Source: Acinetobacter junii CIP 64.5 (lineage in GTDB: Bacteria > Pseudomonadota > Gammaproteobacteria > Pseudomonadales > Moraxellaceae). From it: a stretch of DNA of 64,000 bases. Shown here piece by piece: positions 48,067-57,677 of the stretch (within the stretch, counting starts at the first letter, position 1; each line of letters begins with the position of its first letter). The stretch lies in the NCBI RefSeq assembly GCF_000368765.1, contig NZ_KB849655.1:63484-127483 (forward strand), given 5' to 3'. The notes beneath the pieces were generated by a model. It ran no database searches. It saw only the letters and a list, made by a program, of their open reading frames with translations, and was not told the origin of the DNA. A program made the position numbers and the translations under genes.

Positions 48067-50847
48067 ATGAACAGTATTCAAAATTTAGAACACAGTCGCT
48101 CCGATCAAGCAGAAACAATCATTACAAAAACAACGTGTCCCTATTGTGGGGTTGGATGTGGTGTTGATGTCACGGTAAATCATAAAGCACAAGGAACAAC
48201 GGTTCAGGTTGCTGGTGATTTTGAACATCCATCTAATTTTGGACGCCTTTGTATTAAAGGCAGTAATTTGGGGGATACTCTAGGATTAGAGACTCGCGTT
48301 TTGCATCCGATGTTTGGTCGTAAGAACCATCGTAAGGTAACGACATGGGATGCAGCCATAGAAAAAATCGCAGATCAATTCCAAGCTTGTATCGATCAAC
48401 ACGGTCGTGACAGTGTGGCATTTTATGTATCAGGGCAGCTATTGACTGAGGATTATTACGTCGTCAATAAGTTTGTGAAAGGCTATCTAGGTACAGCCAA
48501 TATCGACACCAATTCACGTCTGTGCATGTCTTCAGCAGTTGCAGCGCATAAGCGTGCTTTTGGTGAGGATATCGTGCCAGCAAGTTACGAAGACTTTGAA
48601 TTTACCGATATGGTGGTGTTGGTGGGTTCAAATACTGCATGGTGTCATCCTGTACTTTACCAACGCATCATGCAGGCTAAAAATAAAAATCCAGATTTAT
48701 TCGTTGTTGTGGTTGATCCCCGTTTTACCAGTACATGTGAACAAGCAGATTTGCACCTTCCAATTTTACCTGGACAAGATGTCGCTTTGTTCAATGGTTT
48801 ATTACAGTATTTATATAAGAATAACTTTATTGATCAACATTTTGTCGATACACATACAGAAGGTTTAGACACTTTACTAGAATCTAGTCAGACTGAAGCT
48901 AATTTTGACTCAGTCGTGAAACGTACGGGAATTTCAGCAGAAAAGCTAAAATTCTTCTTCGAAAAATTTGCAACCACTGAAAAAGTTGTGAGCTTATTTT
49001 CAATGGGGGTGAATCAATCTTCTCAAGGGGTGAATAAAGCCAACAGCATTATCAATTGCCATCTTTTGACAGGGAAAATTGGTAAGTTAGGTGCTGCGCC
49101 ATTCTCAATGACAGGTCAGCCGAATGCCATGGGTGGTCGTGAAGTGGGTGGCTTAGCCAATATGTTGGCAGCACATATGGATATTGATAATCCATCACAC
49201 CAAACACTTGTACAAAGCTTTTGGAACAGTCCTGTGATTGCCAATCAAGCGGGACTGAAAGCCGTTGATTTATTCCAAGCCGTCGAATCGGGGAAAATCA
49301 AAGCCATATGGATTATGGCAACCAATCCAGTGGTGAGTTTACCTGATGCCGATCAAGTAAAACGTGCATTGAGTAAATGTGAATTTGTCGTGGTTTCAGA
49401 TATTTGTGCTGATACAGATACCACCGCTTATGCGGATGTGTTGCTTCCTGCGTTAGGTTGGGGTGAAAAAGATGGAACGGTGACCAACTCAGAGCGCCGT
49501 ATTTCACGTCAAAGAGCTTTTTTACCTGCTCCAAAGCAAGCAAAAGCTGACTGGTGGGCCGTTGCTGAAGTTGCGAAAAAATTAGGTTTTTCTGGTTTTG
49601 ATTTTAACAATGCATGTGACATCTTTAATGAACATGCAGCCTTATCTGCGTATCAAAATGCAAGTTTGGATCAACGTGATCAAGTTGAAAACTTTCGTTA
49701 TTTCAACCTAAAAGGACTAATGAATTTGTCTTTGGATGAATATGATCGTTTACGTCCGATCCAATGGCCCGTTTGGGAAAAAGGTCAAAGTACTGCGGTT
49801 GAGCAGTTATTTGATCAAGGCTTGTTTAGCCATAAAAGCAAAAAAGCAAAACTGATCCCGACAGTGGCAATTGATCCTGTGCATGCAATTTCTGAAGATT
49901 ATCCATTGGTGTTGAATACAGGACGTATTCGTGATCAATGGCACACTATGACGCGAACAGGTTTATCAGCAAATCTGACCACTCACCGAGCTGAACCTTT
50001 CTGTGAAATTCACCCGAATGATGCTTTAAAATTTGGTATTCGTGATAAAGCATTGGTTGAAGTGAAGTCGCAATGGGGCAGTTGTGTTCTGCGTGTCACT
50101 TTGGCTCAAGGTGTTCGCCGTGGTCAAATTTTTGCACCGATTCATTGGACTGAGCAAGTTGCCTCTGATGCTCGTGTCGGAAAAGTAGTTAATCCAGTTG
50201 TAGATGCAATATCAGGCGAACCTGAGTTTAAACATACACCTGTTGCAATTCAGCCATTCCATACGACATGGCAAGGTGTTTTGTATGTCCGAGATGGGTT
50301 TGAACAACAAATCAAAACCTCATTGCAAACATGTGCATGGTGGGCAAAAGTTAAAATAGCCAAAGCTGTTCGTTTCGAAATTGCAGATCGTCACAACTTT
50401 GATCAAACGCAGAAGAATTTAAAAAGTTTCTTGCCTTTTGTAGATGAAACTTATGAATGGTTGAGTATTGAAGATGTTTCAGCGCAAATGAGTCATAGCA
50501 TCATTCTGAAAGATGGGATTTTGATTGCCAGTCTTTATATTGCACCATCGGATATGTTGCCTGACCGTGATTGGGTTGCGAGTTTATTCAAACGTGAGCG
50601 TTTAAGTGCATTACATCGTAAAGCACTGCTTGCTGGTATGCCGATGTCAGCCGCAAATAATGATGGACCATTGGTTTGTAGCTGCTTTAAAGTAGGTAAA
50701 AATAAGATCATTGAAGCGATTAAGACGCAGAATATTACTCATGAAAAACAAGTGACAGCTTGTCTAAAAGCGGGTGGTAATTGTGGTTCTTGTTTACCTG
50801 AGATCAGAGGTTTGATTAAAACCTGCCAGTTGGAGGCGGAAGCATGA
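48067..50847 (+). CDS. nasA: Assimilatory nitrate reductase catalytic subunit
   Basis: 926 residues of the bis-MGD molybdopterin oxidoreductase family. The N-terminal 4Fe-4S ligands are C24, C27 and C31 (CPYCGVGC) with a fourth in GRLCIKG. The molybdopterin domains continue to about 720. A C-terminal BFD-like [2Fe-2S] domain begins at C871 and C873 and ends with NCGSC. It reduces nitrate to nitrite in the cytoplasm; no Tat signal is visible. It overlaps mobA by four bases. Confidence 0.94.
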   Translation: MNSIQNLEHSRSDQAETIITKTTCPYCGVGCGVDVTVNHKAQGTTVQVAGDFEHPSNFGRLCIKGSNLGDTLGLETRVLHPMFGRKNHRKVTTWDAAIEKIADQFQACIDQHGRDSVAFYVSGQLLTEDYYVVNKFVKGYLGTANIDTNSRLCMSSAVAAHKRAFGEDIVPASYEDFEFTDMVVLVGSNTAWCHPVLYQRIMQAKNKNPDLFVVVVDPRFTSTCEQADLHLPILPGQDVALFNGLLQYLYKNNFIDQHFVDTHTEGLDTLLESSQTEANFDSVVKRTGISAEKLKFFFEKFATTEKVVSLFSMGVNQSSQGVNKANSIINCHLLTGKIGKLGAAPFSMTGQPNAMGGREVGGLANMLAAHMDIDNPSHQTLVQSFWNSPVIANQAGLKAVDLFQAVESGKIKAIWIMATNPVVSLPDADQVKRALSKCEFVVVSDICADTDTTAYADVLLPALGWGEKDGTVTNSERRISRQRAFLPAPKQAKADWWAVAEVAKKLGFSGFDFNNACDIFNEHAALSAYQNASLDQRDQVENFRYFNLKGLMNLSLDEYDRLRPIQWPVWEKGQSTAVEQLFDQGLFSHKSKKAKLIPTVAIDPVHAISEDYPLVLNTGRIRDQWHTMTRTGLSANLTTHRAEPFCEIHPNDALKFGIRDKALVEVKSQWGSCVLRVTLAQGVRRGQIFAPIHWTEQVASDARVGKVVNPVVDAISGEPEFKHTPVAIQPFHTTWQGVLYVRDGFEQQIKTSLQTCAWWAKVKIAKAVRFEIADRHNFDQTQKNLKSFLPFVDETYEWLSIEDVSAQMSHSIILKDGILIASLYIAPSDMLPDRDWVASLFKRERLSALHRKALLAGMPMSAANNDGPLVCSCFKVGKNKIIEAIKTQNITHEKQVTACLKAGGNCGSCLPEIRGLIKTCQLEAEA

Positions 50848-51473
50848 ATACAGATTTTCCCGCTACAGATCTCGTGATCTTGGCGGGAGGACAGGCACGA
50901 CGAATGAATGGGATGAACAAACTATTGCAACAGTTTGATGATCAGATTCAATTGTCAAAAATTTTTCAACGCTTTAAATCGGAAGTTCAGCAGATATGGG
51001 TCAATAGTCATCGTGATAGCTCGATCTATAAAAGTATAGAGCCGACTGTTGAATGTTTTTCTGATGATCAAAACGGCTTTTTAGGGCCGTTGATGGGAAT
51101 GAAAAGTGCATGGTCGCGTGTAGAAGCAGAATATGCATTATTTATTCCTTGTGATGTGACTTATATCCCAAATCAAGTGCTTGCAAAGCTGCATAGAGCT
51201 TTAGAGAAAAATCCGCAAGCATCCGTGGCGTATGTAAATATCAATGGTGATGCGTTGTATCCATTTTGCTTGTTAAAAAGAGCCAGTTTGTCGATATTAG
51301 AACACCAGCTCGCTGCAAATAAATTAAGTTTAAGAGAAACTTTTAGGCAACTACACGCTCAACACGTTGTCTTTCAAAAGCAAAGCCTGTTTTGTCATAG
51401 CATCAATTCATTGGATGAGCTTCAACAATACAAGCAGATGAAAGCTTTTAAACAGATGTTTGTTTCAAACTGA
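50844..51473 (+). CDS. mobA: Molybdenum cofactor guanylyltransferase
   Basis: 209 residues with the nucleotidyltransferase signature LAGGQARRMNGMNK near the N-terminus and a PCDVTYIP metal-binding segment. It adds GMP to Mo-molybdopterin to form the MGD needed by nitrate reductase, whose stop overlaps its start (ATGA). Putting mobA in the nas operon couples cofactor and enzyme supply. Confidence 0.9.
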   Translation: MNTDFPATDLVILAGGQARRMNGMNKLLQQFDDQIQLSKIFQRFKSEVQQIWVNSHRDSSIYKSIEPTVECFSDDQNGFLGPLMGMKSAWSRVEAEYALFIPCDVTYIPNQVLAKLHRALEKNPQASVAYVNINGDALYPFCLLKRASLSILEHQLAANKLSLRETFRQLHAQHVVFQKQSLFCHSINSLDELQQYKQMKAFKQMFVSN

Positions 51474-51514
51474 TCGGTTAAAAAGCTTTCTTATTTAGAT
51501 GTTGATATGGATGT

Positions 51515-52858
51515 TTAGATTATGGATTTTTGCAGATAAATTTCCATTTCTTCAACTGGAACCATACCACCACCAGTTGCCCAAACAATGTGATTAGCAT
51601 TATTCATTTGTTGTGCAGTCAGTTGATGCATAGCAGCATATTCTTGGTGCTGACTGATTAAGATTGGACCTAACATTCCAGCTAAGGCAGATGGTTCCAG
51701 TTTTAAATCTTCTGATTGATTGAGTAGCCCCAATAATTTATACATGCTTTGATCATCCAGTGTGTAGAAAGCATCGAGTAGTCTCTGCATCGCTCGACCC
51801 ACAAATCCTGATGCACGTCCTACTGCTAAGCCATCTGCTGCGGTAATGTTATCAATGCCTAGGTCTTGTACTGAGATTTGATCATGTAAGCCTGTTGCTA
51901 CACCTAGCAACATGCATGGTGAATGAGTTGGCTCTGCAAAAATGCAATGTACGTGATCACCCAAAGCCATTTTTAGTCCAAATGCAACGCCACCAGGGCC
52001 ACCACCAACCCCAGAAGGTAAATAAACAAATAAAGGATGGTCTTGACCAACCGTAATATTTTGAGATTCTAATTGTGCTTTTAAGCGTTCACCTGCAACG
52101 GCATATCCTAAAAATAAAGTTTTTGAATTTTCGTCATCAATAAAAAAGCAATTTGGATTTCTTAATGCTGCTTTACGACCTTCTTCAACTGCAACACCAT
52201 AATCCTGTGCGTATTCAATAACGGTAACACCATGTGATCTTAATTTATCTTTTTTCCATTGGCGTGCATCTGCCGACATATGCACAGTGACATCAAAGCC
52301 AAGTTTTGCACTGATGATACCAATCGAAAGTCCTAAATTTCCTGTAGAGCCAACGGAAATACTGTATTGACTAAAAAAATCTCTAAATTCTGCACTATCT
52401 AATTTTGAATAATCATCTTCAACTGTTAATAAGCCTGCTTGAATGGCAAGTTTTTCAGCCTGATAGAGCACCTCGTAAATACCGCCACGTGCTTTGATCG
52501 ATCCTGAGATTGGCAAATGACTGTCTTTTTTGAGCCATAATTTTCCAGTGATATCTTGTTTGAAATGAGCTTCAAGCGTTTGCTGCATCTTTGGAATAGA
52601 AACGAGTTCAGACTCAATAATTCCTTTGCTTATCTTAGTCTCAGGAAATACAGACATCAGATAAGGAGCGAAGCGAGTTAAACGATCACGGGCATCATCA
52701 ATATCATTTTGATAAAGACCAACAAAAGGTAGCGCCATTTCAAGGGTCGTAAAATTTGGATTCAACCAAATTGTTTCTTTAAGCTGAATGAGATTATCAA
52801 CAACAGGATGTTGTGCAACAAGGGCTTCAATTTGTTTCGAGTTCATTGGATTATTCAT
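51515..52858 (-). CDS. dsdA: D-serine dehydratase
   Basis: 447 residues of the PLP fold type II family. The PLP lysine is K122 in SGSIKARGG, and the glycine-rich phosphate loop is [13 protein letters not shown]. It converts D-serine to pyruvate and ammonia, giving detoxification and nitrogen supply. It sits alone on the opposite strand between mobA and the decayed molybdopterin oxidoreductase, with no dsdC/dsdX neighbours. Confidence 0.92.
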   Translation of the reverse strand: MNNPMNSKQIEALVAQHPVVDNLIQLKETIWLNPNFTTLEMALPFVGLYQNDIDDARDRLTRFAPYLMSVFPETKISKGIIESELVSIPKMQQTLEAHFKQDITGKLWLKKDSHLPISGSIKARGGIYEVLYQAEKLAIQAGLLTVEDDYSKLDSAEFRDFFSQYSISVGSTGNLGLSIGIISAKLGFDVTVHMSADARQWKKDKLRSHGVTVIEYAQDYGVAVEEGRKAALRNPNCFFIDDENSKTLFLGYAVAGERLKAQLESQNITVGQDHPLFVYLPSGVGGGPGGVAFGLKMALGDHVHCIFAEPTHSPCMLLGVATGLHDQISVQDLGIDNITAADGLAVGRASGFVGRAMQRLLDAFYTLDDQSMYKLLGLLNQSEDLKLEPSALAGMLGPILISQHQEYAAMHQLTAQQMNNANHIVWATGGGMVPVEEMEIYLQKSII

Positions 52859-53252
52859 AAGATCTTTCTATTATGGTGAGGAATCGTTAAAGAAATTCCA
52901 TTCTTTTTAGATATTCATGTATTAAAGGGATTGGATCAATAAAAATTATATTTTTATGGCAATAATCTTATTCATTTATCAGAACTCTGCTAAGTCAAGT
53001 CTTAGCTTTATTTCGATTGATTGTACTTGATCTTTTATCAAATAAGTTCTATTTTAGAACTTATAAGATTTTAAGTAGTTGTCCAAATAATTTATTGGGA
53101 TTTAAGATCATGTTTGGGCAATTAAAATTCAGAAAAATAATCGAGACAACTGCTTGTCTTGCTTATTTCATCATTTGTAATTTGAGCCTTATTCGCTTTT
53201 AAAAATCAAAAGACCTTTAGTGAATGAGACTGCAAATCATAGGGAGAATAAA
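52859..53252. other. Gap between dsdA and the oxidoreductase pseudogene
   Basis: 394 AT-rich bases. A perfect 10-bp inverted repeat (ATAAGTTCTA-TTT-TAGAACTTAT at 53042-53064) is the only distinct structure; it could be an operator. A 61-codon frame on the + strand at 53017-53202 reads through this palindrome, lacks a good ribosome site and is not convincing. Confidence 0.4.
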
Positions 53253-55535
53253 ATGCCAATGTCGACTAGCGCTGCAAGACAGGATGTGACTGCTTGTATT
53301 TTATATTCGAGAAACTGTGGTTTAAGTGTTGAAGTTGAAAACAACCAATTTAAGAAAATTAAAGGTGATGATCAGCATCCATTTTCACAAGGTTATATTT
53401 GTCAAAAAGCAGCGCGTTTACAGCATTATCAACAACATGCAGATCGTTTAACTCATCCCTTGAAGCGACAATCTGATGGTTCATTTCAAGAAATTTCTTG
53501 GGATCAAGCGATCCAAGAAATCGCAGATCAATTGGTTGAAATTCGTGATGCACATGGCGGAACAGCATTTGCGTCGGTTGGTGGTGGTGGACAAGGCAAT
53601 CATCTAGGAGCGGCTTATGGTCGTCAACTATTGTATGCAATGAAAAGCTTTTATGCCTATAACTCACTTGCTCAAGAGAAAACTGGTGATTTCTGGGTGA
53701 ATGGTCGTTTGTTTGGCAGTCAAGCATGTCATACCACTGAAGATGTGGAAAATGCGGATTATGTTTTATTTATTGGAACCAATCCGTTTCAAGCACATGG
53801 TATTCCAAATGCTCGTGATACTTTAAAACATATCAAGAAAGATCCAAACCGAACAATGGTGGTTTTTAATCCGCGTGTTACTGAAACGGCTAAGCAAGCT
53901 GATATCCATGTGCAATTAAAACCAGGTACAGATTCCTATTTGATGTCTGCAATGATTGCAATCATGTTGCGCGAAGATTTGTATGATCAAGCATTTATTC
54001 AAAAGCATACGCATGGGTTTGAGCAAGTTAAACAAGCATTTTCAGCCGTCCCAATTGAGTAATATATTGAGAAGGCAGATGTTTCAGTTGAATTGATCTA
54101 TCAAATTGTCCGTGATTTTGCCAAAGCTAAGCGTGGTTGTGTTCGTATTGATTTAGGGATTCAGCATACTTTAAACACAACCTTAAACGGATATTTGGAA
54201 AAACTACTTTATTTACTCGTAAGGCATTTTGGTAAACAGGGAACGAATAACTTACATACTATGTTTATTCCGATCTTGACCAATACTGATGAGCGTAATC
54301 CTAAATATCGTCGTACGGTTCATCATAAGATGTTTCCAATATCAGGTTTTTTCCCACCAAATATTTTACCTGACGAAATTTTAAAAGCAGGTGATAAGCG
54401 AGTACGTGCAGTCTTTGTAGATAGTTGCAATCCATTGCTCACCTATCCAGACACCGCAGCTTATGAACAGGCATTCCAGTCATTGGAGTTGCTAGTTGTG
54501 GTTGATGTTGCGATGACAGAAACAGCGCGATTAGCCCATTATGTATTGCCAGCGCATAGTCAATTTGAAAAGTGGGAATTTACGGGCTTTAATTTGGAAT
54601 TCCCACAAAATGGTTTCCATTTACGTCATCCGCTTTTTAAAGCTCAAGGCAATACGCTGCCTGAATCGGAAATCTATACTCGCCTACTTGAAGCAATGGG
54701 TGCTATTCCAAAACAGTTTCCTTTACTGAATAAGATCGCGCAAAAGGATTCCGCTAAAACAGCATATCTAGGTTATTTTGCTGCACTTGCTGCCAGTTTT
54801 GTGAAAAATAAAAAGTTAGTCCCATTTGCGGCATCTATTGTATATCGAACACTTGGGCAGACATTACCAAATGACGCCGCATCAACGGCTTTATTTTTGC
54901 CTTTGTGTATGCAGTATTCGGCTCAACACTATAAAGCAGTCAAACAAGCAGGTTATAAAGGGAATCGTTTAACACTAGGCGTAAACTTATTCCAAGCGAT
55001 ATTGCAAAAACGTTCAGGCGTAATTCTCTCTAAACACAACTATGATGATGTCTGGGATTTGGTTGCTTATAAAGATAAAAAGATTCATTTAGCAATCCCT
55101 GAAATGTTGATTGAGTTAGCACAACTAAATCAACAAACTCAAGGTACAACTGATCAGTTTCCATTTATCTTATTGGCGGGTGAGCGCCGTAGCTATAACG
55201 CAAACCAAATCTACCGTGATCCAGCATGGCGTAAGGTTGATGCAGAAGGTCGCTTGAGAATGAATCCTGAAGATGCAATTTATTTTGGCGTAGAGACTGG
55301 TCACTCATTGCAGTGTATTTCGGAACATGGGCAGATTGATGTGGTTGTGGAGATCGATGAGGGAATGCGAAAAGGGGTCGTTTCGCTGCCGCATGGCTAT
55401 GGTTTACGTTATAACGGAGGTCAGGCGATTGGACCTGAATTGAATCGATTAACTTCGTTAATGCATTGCGATCCTTTATCGAAAACGCCATATCATAAAT
55501 ATGTGCCTGTACGACTTGAGAAGCCTGCGGCATAG
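53253..55535 (+). pseudogene. Molybdopterin oxidoreductase with in-frame stop and lost Fe-S cysteine
   Basis: A 760-codon frame (start at 53253 after an AGGGAG site) is cut by TAA at 54060-54062, codon 270. The same frame then continues without a break to 55535. The sequence reads through family domains on both sides, so this is one gene with a nonsense change. The N-terminal cluster motif should be C-x2-C-x3-C but reads C15-I-L-Y18-S-R-N-C22, with TAT where TGT is expected. Two independent lesions argue for decay rather than sequencing error. The original enzyme was formate-dehydrogenase/nitrate-reductase-like; substrate unknown. Confidence 0.8.
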
Positions 55536-55709
55536 TTGATAGATTGAGTTGATTTGCACTGTTTTATTGCGTTTAAATTTATATATGTTTTGAAATGGTG
55601 CAATTTCATTTAACCATAATCTGCTATAAATCATCAGATTTTGCTCTAGTATTAAAAAGATAAGTTCATTCAACTAAACACAGACTATATGATTGATGAA
55701 TTTTAGAAA

Positions 55710-55726
55710 TTGGAATAATAATTGCT
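55710..55726 (+). promoter_or_regulatory. Candidate sigma-54 promoter of the moa operon
   Basis: TTGGAATAATAATTGCT keeps GG (55712-55713) and GC (55724-55725) exactly 10 bases apart plus TTGC, but has A instead of C after GG. The predicted start is near 55737, at the base of the leader hairpin. Confidence 0.45.
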
Positions 55727-55735
55727 TAAGTAAAA

Positions 55736-55792
55736 TTCTCATATGTTCAGGAAAATAGATACGCACACAACTTGTGCTGAACAAGATGAGAA
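55736..55792 (+). promoter_or_regulatory. Structured leader upstream of moaA
   Basis: Nested stems: TTCTCAT/ATGAGAA (55736-55742 with 55786-55792), GTTCA/TGAAC (55745-55749 with 55778-55782), and GCACA/TGTGC (55763-55767 with 55773-55777), with a one-sided bulge between the last two. It ends about 20 bases before the moaA start. It is too short to match the known Moco riboswitch and has no obvious ANTAR hexaloop pair. Confidence 0.45.
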
Positions 55793-55812
55793 AATTCACA
55801 ATATGAGTGCAT

Positions 55813-56844
55813 ATGATGAAGCATGAAATACCTGAAACGAGTTTACCGATCTTACAAGATCAGTATGGTCGTATTAAGCGTAAGTTACGTATTTCGGTGA
55901 CGGATCGTTGCAATTTTAAATGTGTGTATTGTATGCCTGAACATCCTGAATGGATGAAAAAGCAAGACTTATTAAGTTTCGAATCCCTTTTGGTTTTTTG
56001 TACTTATATGGTGAAAAAAGGCATTGAGAATATTCGTATTACAGGTGGGGAACCTTTAATGCGACAAGGAGTTGTTCATTTCATCCGTGATTTGCAACAA
56101 CTAAAAAAAATTGGTTTAAAACGTATTTCAATGACGACTAATGGTCATTACCTAGCGAAGTACGCTGATCAATTAAAAGCTGCTGGTTTGGATGATTTAA
56201 ATATCAGCCTCGATAGTCTCGATGCAAAACAATTCAAAGCACTAACCAAGAAAGAACTTAATCCTGTATTAGAAGGAATAAAAGCCGCTCAAAAAGCTGA
56301 AATTCCTTTTAAAATTAATTGTGTTTTGATGAAAGATCACAATGATGATCAAATTCTACCGATGGTGAGATGGGCTAAAGATCAAAATATCCCATTACGT
56401 TTTATTGAGTTTATGCCGCTAGACGGTGATCAACATTGGACAAAAGATGCTGTTGTGAGCGAAGCAGAAATATTAGCGCGATTAAAGCCTCATTATGCTA
56501 TTGAGCTACTTCAACAAAATCATGAACCAGCACGCCAATATCGATTAGATGATGATTATCGAATTGGCATCATTTCGACGATTACTCACTCATTTTGTGG
56601 TGAGTGCGATCGTATTCGTCTAACTGCACAAGGTGAACTATTCAATTGTTTATTTGCTCAACAAGGTTTGAATATCAAAAACGATTTGTTGAACACCATT
56701 AAACAACATATTGGTTTATCTGAACTGTCATATCAAATGTTAGATCAAAAAATTAAACCTTATATCTGGCATAAGGCCAAAGGTTATCACGCGATACAAA
56801 ACCAACAAGTACGTAAAATTAGTATGCACATGCTTGGAGGTTAG
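55813..56844 (+). CDS. moaA: GTP 3',8-cyclase MoaA
   Basis: 343 residues. It is a radical-SAM enzyme with C33, C37 and C40 (CNFKCVYC) and a C-terminal second 4Fe-4S cluster (FCGECDRIRLTAQG, then NCL). It ends in Gly-Gly, needed for function. With MoaC it makes cyclic pyranopterin phosphate, the first step of molybdenum cofactor synthesis. First gene of moaA-D-E-CB-moeA. Two in-frame ATGs lie just upstream of the chosen one. Confidence 0.94.
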   Translation: MMKHEIPETSLPILQDQYGRIKRKLRISVTDRCNFKCVYCMPEHPEWMKKQDLLSFESLLVFCTYMVKKGIENIRITGGEPLMRQGVVHFIRDLQQLKKIGLKRISMTTNGHYLAKYADQLKAAGLDDLNISLDSLDAKQFKALTKKELNPVLEGIKAAQKAEIPFKINCVLMKDHNDDQILPMVRWAKDQNIPLRFIEFMPLDGDQHWTKDAVVSEAEILARLKPHYAIELLQQNHEPARQYRLDDDYRIGIISTITHSFCGECDRIRLTAQGELFNCLFAQQGLNIKNDLLNTIKQHIGLSELSYQMLDQKIKPYIWHKAKGYHAIQNQQVRKISMHMLGG

Positions 56845-56865
56845 ATTGAAAAATATGGAGAGGGT

Positions 56866-57117
56866 ATGCAAACCATAGAAATTAAGATAGAAGCTTTTGG
56901 CGAGATAGAAAGATTACTACCCAAACCACTTCAATTTGAGTTTGCTAAAGAAAGTTTAATTTTAGATGTTTTAAATCATATTGTAGATCGTTATCCAGAT
57001 GCTACAAAGGCGATGGATAAATGTGCTTGCGCGATAGGTGAAGATATTGTGACACGTCAGACCGTACTCAATTCATCATGCACAGTGGTGCTTTTGTCAC
57101 CTGTTGCTGGAGGTTAG
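56866..57117 (+). CDS. moaD: Molybdopterin synthase small subunit MoaD
   Basis: 83 residues of the ubiquitin-like MoaD/ThiS fold, ending in VAGG, the Gly-Gly that is thiocarboxylated. It donates sulfur to MoaE for molybdopterin. It begins 21 bases after moaA and ends 2 bases before the moaE start. Confidence 0.93.
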   Translation: MQTIEIKIEAFGEIERLLPKPLQFEFAKESLILDVLNHIVDRYPDATKAMDKCACAIGEDIVTRQTVLNSSCTVVLLSPVAGG

Positions 57118-57119
57118 AA

Positions 57120-57662
57120 ATGCGTGAGTTCTCAAGAGTTCAAGATCAAGCATTAAGTTTAGATATTTTTGATCCTATTCAGTCATTTCCTGAATGTGGT
57201 GGGATTGATGTTTTCATAGGAACTGTGCGAAACCATCATGAAGGAAAATCTGTAAAAGCTCTTAAATATACCTCTTACACGCCCGTTGCAGAAAAGATGA
57301 TTCGTGACATAGAACAGGAAATTAAAGATAAATATCAAGTTTCTTATGTTCGAGTGATTCATCGTATTGGTTATTTGGATGTGAGTGACACCGCAATTAT
57401 TGCAATTGCGTATGCTGCGCATCGCCGTGAAGCATTTCAAGCTTGTGAAGAGGCTGTGGAACGAGTCAAGCATGAAGTTCCAATTTGGAAAGAGGAATTT
57501 TTCACAGATGGAACAAGCCATTACGTTGAAGGCTGTTGTATTCGAAAAGATACTACTGATAATCTTCAATCGAAAAAGCACTTGAGTTCTCCTTTATCAA
57601 AAGCAGAATCAACAACGCATCAGCACCATGAACATTGTGCACATGACCATACACACGATTAA
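57120..57662 (+). CDS. moaE: Molybdopterin synthase large subunit MoaE with His-rich tail
   Basis: 180 residues from the ATG at 57120, right after the moaD stop. The MoaE core (about 1-145) includes FIGTVRNHHEGKSV and the catalytic lysine region VPIWKEEFFTDG. About 30 extra residues end in HQHHEHCAHDHTHD, giving seven His plus Cys and acidic residues in the last 15. E. coli MoaE has about 150 residues and no such tail. A metal-binding or metal-storage role is a guess. Confidence 0.92.
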   Translation: MREFSRVQDQALSLDIFDPIQSFPECGGIDVFIGTVRNHHEGKSVKALKYTSYTPVAEKMIRDIEQEIKDKYQVSYVRVIHRIGYLDVSDTAIIAIAYAAHRREAFQACEEAVERVKHEVPIWKEEFFTDGTSHYVEGCCIRKDTTDNLQSKKHLSSPLSKAESTTHQHHEHCAHDHTHD

Positions 57663-57677
57663 ATTTAGGAAGTAGAG

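Noticed and set aside
53017-53202. Possible 61-residue gene before the oxidoreductase pseudogene
   Set aside because: No good ribosome site, it runs through a perfect palindrome, and the composition is that of non-coding AT-rich DNA.
54060-54062. Recoded stop codon (selenocysteine) in the molybdopterin oxidoreductase
   Set aside because: The codon is TAA, not TGA, and it lies far from the position of the active-site Sec/Cys. A second lesion in the Fe-S motif supports decay.
55536-55812. Moco riboswitch upstream of moaA
   Set aside because: The visible fold spans under 60 bases and lacks the longer multi-helix layout of that riboswitch as I know it. Listed only as an unclassified leader.
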